Shown here in pieces: positions 7,704-13,907 of a stretch of DNA of 13,907 bases. The notes beneath the pieces are model-generated. The model saw only the letters and a list, made by a program, of their open reading frames with translations. It was not told where the DNA came from and did no database searches. Both the position numbers and the translations under genes were made by a program. This stretch comes from an uncultured Spirochaetaceae bacterium (lineage in GTDB: Bacteria; Spirochaetota; Spirochaetia; Sphaerochaetales; Sphaerochaetaceae), in contig CALXON010000057.1 in assembly GCA_944389985.1 (NCBI GenBank), forward strand, positions 1 to 13,907, in the 5' to 3' direction. Positions within the stretch are counted from its first letter, which is position 1, and each line of letters begins with the position of its first letter.

Positions 7704-9017
7704 ATGGTCCGGAGTATTGATCAGCTTGAGACACTTTTTGATTCATTCTCACCTTCCCTTCCGGAGACAAGGGTAAGAGAGAACCGGCTTGAGCGCATGG
7801 TCAGGCTTCTGGACAGACTCGGTCATCCGGAAGAGTCATTCAGGACATATCACACAGCAGGATCAAAGGGAAAGGGAACGACATCACTGTACCTTGCATC
7901 ACTTATAGAGGGATATGGAAGGAAATGCGGGCTGTACACCTCTCCACATATGTACACGGTCAGGGAGCGTTTCATGCTTCCTTCAGGCTTCTTTCCTTCT
8001 GATCTCTACATAGACACGGCAAATGACCTGATGGAGAGAATAGAAGGCTTCACTCTTCCAGACTCTCTGGGAGCTCCAGCGCCTACCACATTCGAGATGT
8101 ACACAGCCTTCGGATACATGCTTTTCAAGGCTGCAGGATGCACCGATGCGGTTATCGAGACAGGACTCGGGGGAAGGCTTGATGCCACGAACACGCTCTC
8201 ACCCGAGGCTGTGCTACTGACCCCGATAGAGCTTGAGCATACGGCAGTACTCGGTGACACGATAGAGAAGATCGCCGGAGAGAAGGCGAAGATCATAAAG
8301 CCCGGAATACCGGTTTTCGTATCAAGACAGAGACCTGAGGCCATGGAAGTGTTCAGGAAGGAAGCTGAGGTACAGTCTGCCCCGCTCTTCTCCTTCGATG
8401 ACTTCATCTCGGATTTCTCCTCCTCCACTGACAGATCAGGAGAGGATGTCTCATTCGTACTGGACGGAAAACCATTCAGGCTGAGACTCTCGATGACCAC
8501 TGAGGCCATGGCGGAGAACGCGGCCCTTGCCATACTTACGGCATCAAGGCTCTCACTTCTCTCTGAGAAGGGGCTTGAGAATCTTGAGACAGCATCCCTT
8601 CCCGGCCGGTTTGAGAAGACGGACATCGAAGGACACCTTGTGGTCGTTGACGGAGCACATACAGTCAACTCAGTCTCATCTGTAAGGGATGCCTTTCTCT
8701 CTGTGACGGATGATCCGGAGTCCTCCGTCCTGATCTTCGGAGCCATTGAGGGCAAGGATATAGAGCATATGCTCAGTGTGCTTCTGCCGCCTTTTTCAGA
8801 GGTCATCATCACGAAACCCGGAAGCTACAGGAAGAGCGATACAGGAAAGATCTTTGAAATGGCTAGATCATTCTTTCCGGAAAAATCCGTGAGACTTGTT
8901 GAGAATCCGGATGAGGCTCTCGGCATTGCGCTTGATTCCGGTCACGACATACTCATAACAGGTTCATTCTATCTCCCTTCGGAGATGAAGATGCTCAGGA
9001 GGATGCATGAGTCTTAA
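7704..9017 (+). CDS. folC: Folylpolyglutamate / dihydrofolate synthase
   Basis: A 437-residue cytoplasmic Mur-ligase-type enzyme that joins glutamate to dihydropteroate and/or folates, using ATP. The P-loop is AGSKGKGTT (52-60), where most FolC have GTNGKGS. It is followed by YTSPH (78-82), the FolC hallmark ETGLGGRLDATN (152-163), ELEHTAVLGDT (176-186) for the usual GLDHT, and GEKAKIIKPG (192-201) with the lysine that is normally carbamylated. The C-terminal ligase domain shows LPGRFE (299-304) and DGAHT (316-320), where DGAHN is normal. Length is typical. The start at ATG 7704 fits the family N-terminus but has no ribosome site, unlike every downstream gene in this operon. Whether it is mono- or bifunctional cannot be read from sequence. 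It leads a four-gene operon. Confidence 0.9.
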   Translation: MVRSIDQLETLFDSFSPSLPETRVRENRLERMVRLLDRLGHPEESFRTYHTAGSKGKGTTSLYLASLIEGYGRKCGLYTSPHMYTVRERFMLPSGFFPSDLYIDTANDLMERIEGFTLPDSLGAPAPTTFEMYTAFGYMLFKAAGCTDAVIETGLGGRLDATNTLSPEAVLLTPIELEHTAVLGDTIEKIAGEKAKIIKPGIPVFVSRQRPEAMEVFRKEAEVQSAPLFSFDDFISDFSSSTDRSGEDVSFVLDGKPFRLRLSMTTEAMAENAALAILTASRLSLLSEKGLENLETASLPGRFEKTDIEGHLVVVDGAHTVNSVSSVRDAFLSVTDDPESSVLIFGAIEGKDIEHMLSVLLPPFSEVIITKPGSYRKSDTGKIFEMARSFFPEKSVRLVENPDEALGIALDSGHDILITGSFYLPSEMKMLRRMHES

Positions 9018-10392
9018 CTGGAAGGAGCTTGAACTGATTCTCTCGGAGCTTCCGCTCGAGGGAAGCTACATACAGAAGATCACCGAGCATGATATCCACA
9101 GCTTCACATTCTCGATGTACTCAAAAAGCGAGAAAGCATGGCTGCTGTACTTCGAGATCGCGACACCCGGCTCCAGAGTCTGCAGGACGGACAGGATGAG
9201 GAAGAAGTCCGGGACGATGCAGCGCTTCACCCAGTACATGAGGGCACACCTCGAGGGGAGGAAAGTGGCGGCTGTCAGGCAGCTTCCGTTCGACAGGGCT
9301 TTCATTCTCACACTTGAGAACAGTGAGGGGCGTGTCAGCTTTCTTGTCAGGCTCTTTTCAGGAATAGGTGCCAATGCGATAGTCCTCGATGAGAACGGCA
9401 CGATACTCGAGCTCATGTACAGGAGACCTCAGAGAAATGAGGAAAAGGGAAAGCCCCTTGTCATCGAGGAGCGTGAGAGCGAAGGTGACCGTCATTTCTC
9501 AGTCCGTGAGTGGGAAGGTCCATCATTCAATGAGTATATAGACAGGACTGGAAGCGCCGAGGCGGCTGAAAGTTCAAGAGAGGATCTCATCAGACGGCTT
9601 TCAGAGAAGAGGGACCGTGAGATCGCGATGCTCGAGGAGAGGCTCAGGAGGCAGAGGGAGCGCTACAGGTCTACTCAGGGCTATGAGGCGTCAAAGACCG
9701 CTGCCGATGTGCTTGCAGGCTCAATATATCTTGTGAGGAAAGGCATGGACAGCATAACGCTGGACAGCTTTGACGGTGGAAGGATCACGATTCCTCTCGA
9801 GCCTTCCCTCTCCCCTCAGGAGAACCTTGAGAAGCTCTATCAGCGCTACAGGAAGGACAGAAGGACTTCGGAACTGGCCCTTGAGGAGGCTGAGAAGACC
9901 GAGAGGGAGATCGAGGAGACAAGAAAGCGTTATGACGACCTGATATCAGAAGGAAGTCTCTCCAGGCTTGAGAAGGAGAACCAGAAGAGGAAGGACGGAA
10001 GCGCTGAAAGCGATGGCAGACCGGGAGTGAGGGTCTCTGTCTCCGGGTGGGACATCATCATCGGAAGGAATGCCAGGGAGAACGATCATATCCTAAGGCA
10101 TGACACAAGGGGCTCCGATCTCTGGATGCACACAAGAGACTATGCCGGAGCGTATGTCATAATAAAATCAAAGAAGGGCAAGACCGTTCCCCTTCCCGTG
10201 CTTCTCGATGCCGCATCACTTGCGATACACTACTCCAAGGCCAAGAAGAACGGAAAGGCCGATCTCTACTACACCGAGGTGAAGTATCTGAGAAGGGTGA
10301 AGGACGGGAAGACAGGTCTTGTCATACCGACACAGGAGAAGAACCTGCAGGCGGAACTCGATGAGAAGAGAGTCAGGGAGATACTAGGATGA
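9007..10392 (+). CDS. rqcH: RqcH/NFACT family ribosome quality-control protein, short form
   Basis: A 461-residue NFACT protein. The family binds stalled large ribosomal subunits carrying peptidyl-tRNA, recruits tRNA-Ala and adds alanine tails for degradation. The NFACT-N domain (about 1-170) keeps the Asp96-Arg97 pair in PFDRAF, matching the Asp97-Arg98 pair needed by Bacillus RqcH. A charged coiled coil (about 190-225) leads to the middle segment with IPLEPSLSPQENL (262-274), then a second coil (about 276-325). NFACT-R (about 345-435) carries GRNARENDHIL (353-363) and SDLWMHTRDYAGAYV (370-384). It is about 100 residues shorter than Bacillus RqcH (about 570), and the lost part corresponds to the helix-hairpin-helix region. 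ATG at 9007 has AGGAGG four bases upstream and overlaps folC by 11 bp. Older annotations may call it a fibronectin-binding protein. Confidence 0.9.
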   Translation: MSLNWKELELILSELPLEGSYIQKITEHDIHSFTFSMYSKSEKAWLLYFEIATPGSRVCRTDRMRKKSGTMQRFTQYMRAHLEGRKVAAVRQLPFDRAFILTLENSEGRVSFLVRLFSGIGANAIVLDENGTILELMYRRPQRNEEKGKPLVIEERESEGDRHFSVREWEGPSFNEYIDRTGSAEAAESSREDLIRRLSEKRDREIAMLEERLRRQRERYRSTQGYEASKTAADVLAGSIYLVRKGMDSITLDSFDGGRITIPLEPSLSPQENLEKLYQRYRKDRRTSELALEEAEKTEREIEETRKRYDDLISEGSLSRLEKENQKRKDGSAESDGRPGVRVSVSGWDIIIGRNARENDHILRHDTRGSDLWMHTRDYAGAYVIIKSKKGKTVPLPVLLDAASLAIHYSKAKKNGKADLYYTEVKYLRRVKDGKTGLVIPTQEKNLQAELDEKRVREILG

Positions 10393-11102
10393 TATACCAC
10401 AGCGGCATATTCTACCCTTCAGACAAGGAAGAGCTTGAGAAACTTGCAACGCAGACAGAAAAGAGAGACAGGGCGAAGGCCTTCATACTCCCCCACATGG
10501 ATCTCAGGAGGTGCGCAGATCTCTACAGGGCTGTCTTCTCATCAATACCTGACGGGACGAGAGTCGTTGCGGTTCTTCCTCTGCACAGGCCTCCCCTTCT
10601 CTCAGACAAGGACGCTTTCCTCTTCTCATCCCGGGCAAGGACGGAGCATTTCATCACAGGTGATGTGAGGATAGGACACATAGAGCTTCCATATGCTGAT
10701 GCATATGAGAAGGAGGAGTACAGCCTTGAGCTGCTGTATCCTTTCATGACATCGTTCTGTCCTTCATCGGAGCTCATTCCTGTCTTCTCATATGCACAGT
10801 CAGGAAAAGATGTGAGAAAACTCATGGAAGTGATAGAAAGTCTTGATGAAGAGAACACAATATTCATTGTATCATCAAACATGACCGACAAGAGACCTGA
10901 TCCGGTTCCAGAGAGAGACAGGATGATAGAGATCCTCCTCTCCGGTGAGAGCATACTGGATGAATACAGGAAGGGACACATAACAGCCTGTGCCGCACCT
11001 GTGATCGAAGCCGTATCCAGAGTCATACCCGGAAAGTGGGAACTTGTCGGAACTGTCGGAGACGACAAAGCTGCGGGTCATGCAGCACTGCTGAGGCGCT
11101 GA
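10389..11102 (+). CDS. Divergent Memo-family protein (AmmeMemoRadiSam protein B-like)
   Basis: A 237-residue protein matching the Memo/AmmeMemoRadiSam-B family: N-terminal SGIFYPSD (5-12), ILPHMDLR (33-40) in place of the family PHAGY, a second histidine in LPLHRP (63-68), EYSLELLYPF (110-119) for the usual EHSIEMQLPF, VSSNMTD (161-167) for SSDxxH, and TACAAPV (199-205) for the family ACGxxPI. The three residues equivalent to the human MEMO1 metal ligands (two His, one Cys) appear as His36, His66 and Cys201. The Asp and His of the SSDxxH motif are Asn and Asp here, so activity may differ. The family includes metal-dependent dioxygenase-like proteins with poorly known roles in bacteria. Its usual partners (AMMECR1 and a radical SAM protein) are not nearby. 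ATG overlaps the rqcH stop by 4 bp, with only a short AGG just before it, suggesting coupled translation. Confidence 0.75.
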   Translation: MIYHSGIFYPSDKEELEKLATQTEKRDRAKAFILPHMDLRRCADLYRAVFSSIPDGTRVVAVLPLHRPPLLSDKDAFLFSSRARTEHFITGDVRIGHIELPYADAYEKEEYSLELLYPFMTSFCPSSELIPVFSYAQSGKDVRKLMEVIESLDEENTIFIVSSNMTDKRPDPVPERDRMIEILLSGESILDEYRKGHITACAAPVIEAVSRVIPGKWELVGTVGDDKAAGHAALLRR

Positions 11103-11103
11103 A

Positions 11104-12552
11104 ATGTTGATTAAGACTATTATGAGAGAGGGCGTGGAGAAGACAGCCATCGCCATCGGAAAGGATGACATAACGATACCAAGACATCTCATGACAGGAG
11201 AGAAGCATAAAGGTATCATCACGGACGGAAAGACAGTCGAGGAATGGTACTGGGAAGGTTTCTGCTCGATCGAGGAGACTAGGTACATCTATTTCGCCCC
11301 GCTTGATGTGATGACCGTAGAGGCGCTCTCCGATGAGCTCAGGGACAGGGCTCTTGAGATTGTCAGGACGATAGCGTTCGGACTGATGAACGCCGGACCA
11401 TCCTTTCTGGACATCACGAACGGCGTCTTCCCTCTTTCCAGAATCCTCCTTCTGAGAGATGGCAGGGTGCTTCTCCTTCCTCCCGATCTTGGAGACATCA
11501 TCTCGATAACCCAATCTGAGGAGGAGAACAGAAGGGACTATACGGACATCATAAGGGGAAACGCGGAGGTACAGTTCCGTCTCATCACTGAGATGGCTGA
11601 GCTTATGTACTTCGCAGCCACCGGCATATTCCCCTACGCATCCGATTCAATCCGCGGCTCGGGATACAACCCTGTCCCTGTCAGCTTCCTTGAAAACCTT
11701 GATGAGAAGACCGACGGTTTCATAACATTCGTACTCTCCGCAAAGTCAAAGGAGATGAGGGACATCATGGGTAATTCCCTTGATGGGAAGAACCTCGCAT
11801 GGTTCCTCGACAGGACATACAACCTTGAATGGGGACTTCCTGCAAGAAAGAAGGAAGATACGGAGAAGGCAGTCGCTGCCTCCCTCGCCACTGCAGATGT
11901 AAGGGCATACATGGAGAATGCGGAGAAGAAGACACGCAGAAACTCCTTCTGGCGCGTCAAGGGCACGATCATAACAGTCTCCGTAATCGCCGCAGTCCTG
12001 GTCCTCTCCTTCCTCGGAAACTGGATATACAGGATCCTCCAGCCGCCTGTGACCGCAGGGCTTGATGAGAGAGAGATCATAGAGGCATTCTACGATGCCC
12101 AGAATGATCTCGACACACAGCTTCTGACAGATGCAGTGAAAGGCTGCAAGATACCGCAGGAGATGGAGGTCACGAATCTCTATGTCACCTCACGCGCGAG
12201 GGTCGCGTATGAGGGAATGAACTTCGTGGTGAACGCAGAAGACTGGGTGAATGCGGGAATGCCTCCGATCGCGGAGTCTGCCATCATCTACGGAGTCGTG
12301 CTCGAGAGCATAGAACAGGCTGACGAGGACACATTCATCGCAACAGGTATCTGGTACTCACCATACCCCGGATCAGAGGATGAACCCCAGACCGGATACG
12401 TCTACAAATACAGGATCAGGCAGAGCTTCGATTTCAAGTGGAATGACAGGGGCTGGTGGAACATAACAGGCAGCGAGATCCTCTCAAGGGAGAATCTCGG
12501 AAGCGATCCTGTCACATATGTACCGTTATCTGATGTGAGGCAAGGAGGCTGA
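11104..12552 (+). CDS. Membrane protein with degenerate kinase-like domain and NTF2-like exterior
   Basis: No family is recognised directly in this 482-residue protein. The N-terminal part (about 60-245) reads like a worn protein-kinase C-lobe. FPLSRILLLRDGRVLLLPPDLG (109-130) parallels the catalytic loop and DFG region, but HRD is absent and DFG is PDLG. LITEMAELMYFAATGIFPYA (160-179) parallels the helix-F pattern ending in TGxxPF. VLSAKSKEMRD (210-220) parallels the late ALSxxPxxR motif. No glycine loop or ATP-binding Lys is evident. A basic stretch (276-288) precedes one TM helix (about 287-307), so the N-terminus should be cytoplasmic. The exterior part (about 318-465) begins with an IIEAFYDAQ helix and ends with strand motif RGWWNITGSEIL, like NTF2/SnoaL sensor domains. 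ATG lies 1 bp after the Memo-like stop; AGG upstream is weak. It could be a signalling scaffold, but that is inference. Confidence 0.6.
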   Translation: MLIKTIMREGVEKTAIAIGKDDITIPRHLMTGEKHKGIITDGKTVEEWYWEGFCSIEETRYIYFAPLDVMTVEALSDELRDRALEIVRTIAFGLMNAGPSFLDITNGVFPLSRILLLRDGRVLLLPPDLGDIISITQSEEENRRDYTDIIRGNAEVQFRLITEMAELMYFAATGIFPYASDSIRGSGYNPVPVSFLENLDEKTDGFITFVLSAKSKEMRDIMGNSLDGKNLAWFLDRTYNLEWGLPARKKEDTEKAVAASLATADVRAYMENAEKKTRRNSFWRVKGTIITVSVIAAVLVLSFLGNWIYRILQPPVTAGLDEREIIEAFYDAQNDLDTQLLTDAVKGCKIPQEMEVTNLYVTSRARVAYEGMNFVVNAEDWVNAGMPPIAESAIIYGVVLESIEQADEDTFIATGIWYSPYPGSEDEPQTGYVYKYRIRQSFDFKWNDRGWWNITGSEILSRENLGSDPVTYVPLSDVRQGG

Positions 12553-13468
12553 TGACGCCTTCCGTATCTGAAGGAGATATCTCAGAAAAACCATCCATGG
12601 TCGACAGGAATGAGATCTGCCTCTTCGCGTAGCGGCGTGAGGAGCGTATGATCTCATCCCGGATCATCTGCAGGGAGGTCTCACCTGACTCAGTAGCGTC
12701 AAAGAACTCCCTGTACCCTATTCCCTCCATCGCAGGCCATGAGGCCTCAGCACCTCCGTCCATGAGATGACGGACCTCATCATAGAGACCCTCCTCAAAC
12801 ATCTCGTCGACTCTCAGCGCAATACGCTCATCAAGCTCCTTTCTGTCCCTCATGAGCGCGATCAGAACGAAATCGATATCCTTTCTGGGAGCGGATGAGA
12901 GCGGAAACGACGACAGGGGGCGTGACGTCGCCCTGTACACCTCTATCGCTCTTGTGATCCTGTAGATGTCGTTCGGATTGATCCTTGAAGCGGAGACAGG
13001 ATCAATGGAATCCAGATAGGAATAGGCCCAGTCAGCACCCTTCTCAAGATACTCCTCATGGACTTCCCTTCTGATCCTCTCATCGGCTTTAGGGGTCTCG
13101 GGCGGACCGTACACAAGGTGTCTTATGTAGTACATCGTCCCGCCAGTGATGAGAGGTATATTGCCCCGTGACCATATCTCATCCATGGCCTTCTCCGCAT
13201 CGGAGACGAAATCACCTGAGGAGTAATCCTCCCAGGGATCCCTTATGTCTATCAGATGATGTGGAATTCTCTTCTGTAAAGATGGAGATGGTTTTGCAGA
13301 ACCGATATCCAGACCTCTGTAGATCTGGACTGAATCAGCATTGATGATCTCAAATCCCCGGCTGAAGACCGACTCCGTCAGAGAGGTCTTTCCGACTGCG
13401 GTCGGACCGGTGAGGACTACTGCCTTATTCCTCGTCGGCCACTTCGCTCTCTGTGTATTCAATCTCAT
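12512..13468 (-). CDS. miaA: tRNA dimethylallyltransferase MiaA
   Basis: Transfers a dimethylallyl group to adenosine 37 of tRNAs that read codons starting with U, the first step toward ms2i6A. With the ATG at 13468 it is 318 residues, a normal length. P-loop GPTAVGKT (21-28), NADSVQIYRGLDIGSAKP (43-60) with the catalytic Asp45, HHLID (70-74), GGTMYYI (109-115; usually GGTGLYI), NPNDIYRITRAIEV (164-177), GIGYREF (249-255) and RYAKRQISF (279-287) are all present. The start is uncertain. No ribosome site precedes any of TTG 13486, GTG 13480, ATG 13468 or TTG 13462, and all lie inside rpoZ, so translation probably depends on coupling to rpoZ. The last 12 codons and stop overlap the end of the convergent upstream-strand gene by 41 bp. 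Confidence 0.93.
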   Translation of the reverse strand: MRLNTQRAKWPTRNKAVVLTGPTAVGKTSLTESVFSRGFEIINADSVQIYRGLDIGSAKPSPSLQKRIPHHLIDIRDPWEDYSSGDFVSDAEKAMDEIWSRGNIPLITGGTMYYIRHLVYGPPETPKADERIRREVHEEYLEKGADWAYSYLDSIDPVSASRINPNDIYRITRAIEVYRATSRPLSSFPLSSAPRKDIDFVLIALMRDRKELDERIALRVDEMFEEGLYDEVRHLMDGGAEASWPAMEGIGYREFFDATESGETSLQMIRDEIIRSSRRYAKRQISFLSTMDGFSEISPSDTEGVISLLASHQITVHM

Positions 13469-13631
13469 CGTTGAGAGCACGGTCAAGGACTACGGATACT
13501 ACCTTCTCACCTGCCGCCTCGATATCACGGCCCTTATCTGTCGCAGCATAGATATTGGCTTCCTTAATAGCGACGCAAGTCATCTCATAGACATTGCACT
13601 GCTTGTCGATCAGTTCATTAAGCGGTATCAC
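13425..13631 (-). CDS. rpoZ: RNA polymerase omega subunit
   Basis: A 68-residue protein, the normal size for omega. IPLNELIDKQCNVYEMTCVA matches the N-terminal pattern (xxLxxxxxNRYEL) by which omega wraps the beta-prime C-terminus, and GEKVVSVVLDRALNDEIEY matches the conserved second half. Omega helps RNA polymerase assembly and contributes to ppGpp response in some bacteria. The start is GTG at 13631, with AAGGAG six bases upstream (clear ribosome site). It overlaps miaA by 44 bp in another frame and has its own promoter. In many bacteria rpoZ follows gmk; here it is paired with miaA. Confidence 0.87.
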   Translation of the reverse strand: MIPLNELIDKQCNVYEMTCVAIKEANIYAATDKGRDIEAAGEKVVSVVLDRALNDEIEYTESEVADEE

Positions 13632-13658
13632 ATCAAGCTCCTTATTTCCAGCCTTATG

Positions 13659-13688
13659 ATTCTATCCCATAAGAACTTCATTGTTCAA
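13659..13688 (-). promoter_or_regulatory. rpoZp: Sigma-70-type promoter for rpoZ-miaA
   Basis: On the minus strand TTGAAC (13683-13688, four of six) and TAGAAT (13659-13664, five of six) are 18 bases apart. Transcription would start near 13652 and give a leader of about 20 bases containing the AAGGAG of rpoZ. It lies wholly within the 96-bp gap between the right-edge gene and rpoZ. Confidence 0.55.
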
Positions 13689-13727
13689 GTCCCATATAAT
13701 CATGGAAAAATGCTCTGATGAGCTGAT

Positions 13728-13907
13728 TCATGGAAGTGAATATACTCCATGGCTTTCATGTATGAGTCTGCCATTTTCCACAAGAGTGCTCAGAATCCGC
13801 TGGACATGACGTCTGGACGTATGGATCGCAGAGGATGACGCCGTCACATCCTCAAGCCGTCTGAGAGTATGGTACAGGAAGTCAGTATCTGAAAGAAGCA
13901 TCTTCCC
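13728..13907 (-). CDS. Right-edge fragment: winged-helix-like C-terminus
   Basis: An open frame on the minus strand runs in from the right edge to a TGA at 13728-13730 (about 59 codons visible). It encodes HTSRRHVQRILSTLVENG followed by RLIHESHGVYSLP, the shape of a recognition helix plus a wing in a winged-helix DNA-binding domain. An internal ATG at 13901 preceded by GGGAAG could make it a complete 57-residue protein, but that would be too short for a full winged helix with its first helices. I think it is the end of a longer gene. No family is recognised, and base use is similar to its neighbours. Confidence 0.5.
   Translation of the reverse strand, partial: GKMLLSDTDFLYHTLRRLEDVTASSSAIHTSRRHVQRILSTLVENGRLIHESHGVYSLP

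Noticed and set aside
8006..8812. Long 268-codon open frame on the minus strand opposite folC
   Set aside because: Ser-rich, motif-free product without a ribosome site, lying entirely over a well-supported FolC. It is a shadow of the codon pattern of folC.
10523..11514. Several overlapping minus-strand open frames opposite the Memo-like and pseudokinase-like genes
   Set aside because: They overlap one another in different frames, look compositionally like antisense shadows, and no promoter was seen for them.
12540..12562. Stem-loop AGGC/GCCT near the end of the pseudokinase-like gene as a terminator
   Set aside because: Only about six pairs including a G-T wobble, and no T-run follows on either strand.
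13341..13718. 125-codon plus-strand open frame across rpoZ and the miaA start
   Set aside because: It is antisense to rpoZ, the rpoZ promoter and the miaA P-loop region; the product has no motif.

Overview
The window looks like an ordinary chromosomal stretch of a Gram-negative-type bacterium with roughly balanced base composition. Its best guess is a spirochaete (Sphaerochaeta/Treponema-like). The reasons are the style of the omega subunit, the rpoZ-miaA pairing and the frequent AGG/AGA arginine codons. No rRNA marker is present, so this placement is low to moderate confidence. I saw no tRNA, rRNA, CRISPR, insertion sequence or phage gene.

Left half (about 11-7399, all minus strand): a compact phosphate operon read right to left. 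Its order is pstS, pstC, pstA, pstB, phoU, phoB, phoR, then an eighth gene encoding a DUF1893-like domain fused to an ABC ATPase. Most neighbours overlap by a few bases (ATGA/GTGA type) or sit 1 bp apart, so the genes are probably cotranscribed and translationally coupled. PstSCAB imports phosphate. PhoU links transporter state to the sensor PhoR, which phosphorylates PhoB, which should in turn activate the operon.

Divergent control region (7400-7703): it holds a 44-bp dyad made of two TTAACA-N5-TTAACA-type direct repeats facing opposite ways. This resembles Pho boxes with an 11-bp period. A candidate promoter points toward pstS, and one or two point toward folC. The promoter nearest folC would start transcription at the ATG itself, giving a leaderless message.

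Right half, plus strand (7704-12552): a four-gene operon with 1-11 bp junctions. It encodes FolC, a short RqcH/NFACT protein that keeps the Asp-Arg pair but lacks the helix-hairpin-helix region, a divergent Memo-family protein, and a membrane protein that I read as a degenerate protein kinase fold, one transmembrane helix and an NTF2-like exterior domain.

Far right, minus strand: rpoZ and miaA overlap each other, with a good sigma-70 promoter in front of rpoZ. The end of miaA overlaps the end of the pseudokinase-like gene tail to tail by 41 bp. A fragment encoding a winged-helix-like C-terminus enters from the right edge.

The most novel points are the DUF1893-ABC fusion tied to the Pho operon, the symmetric divergent Pho-type operator, and the membrane pseudokinase-like protein in the RqcH operon.
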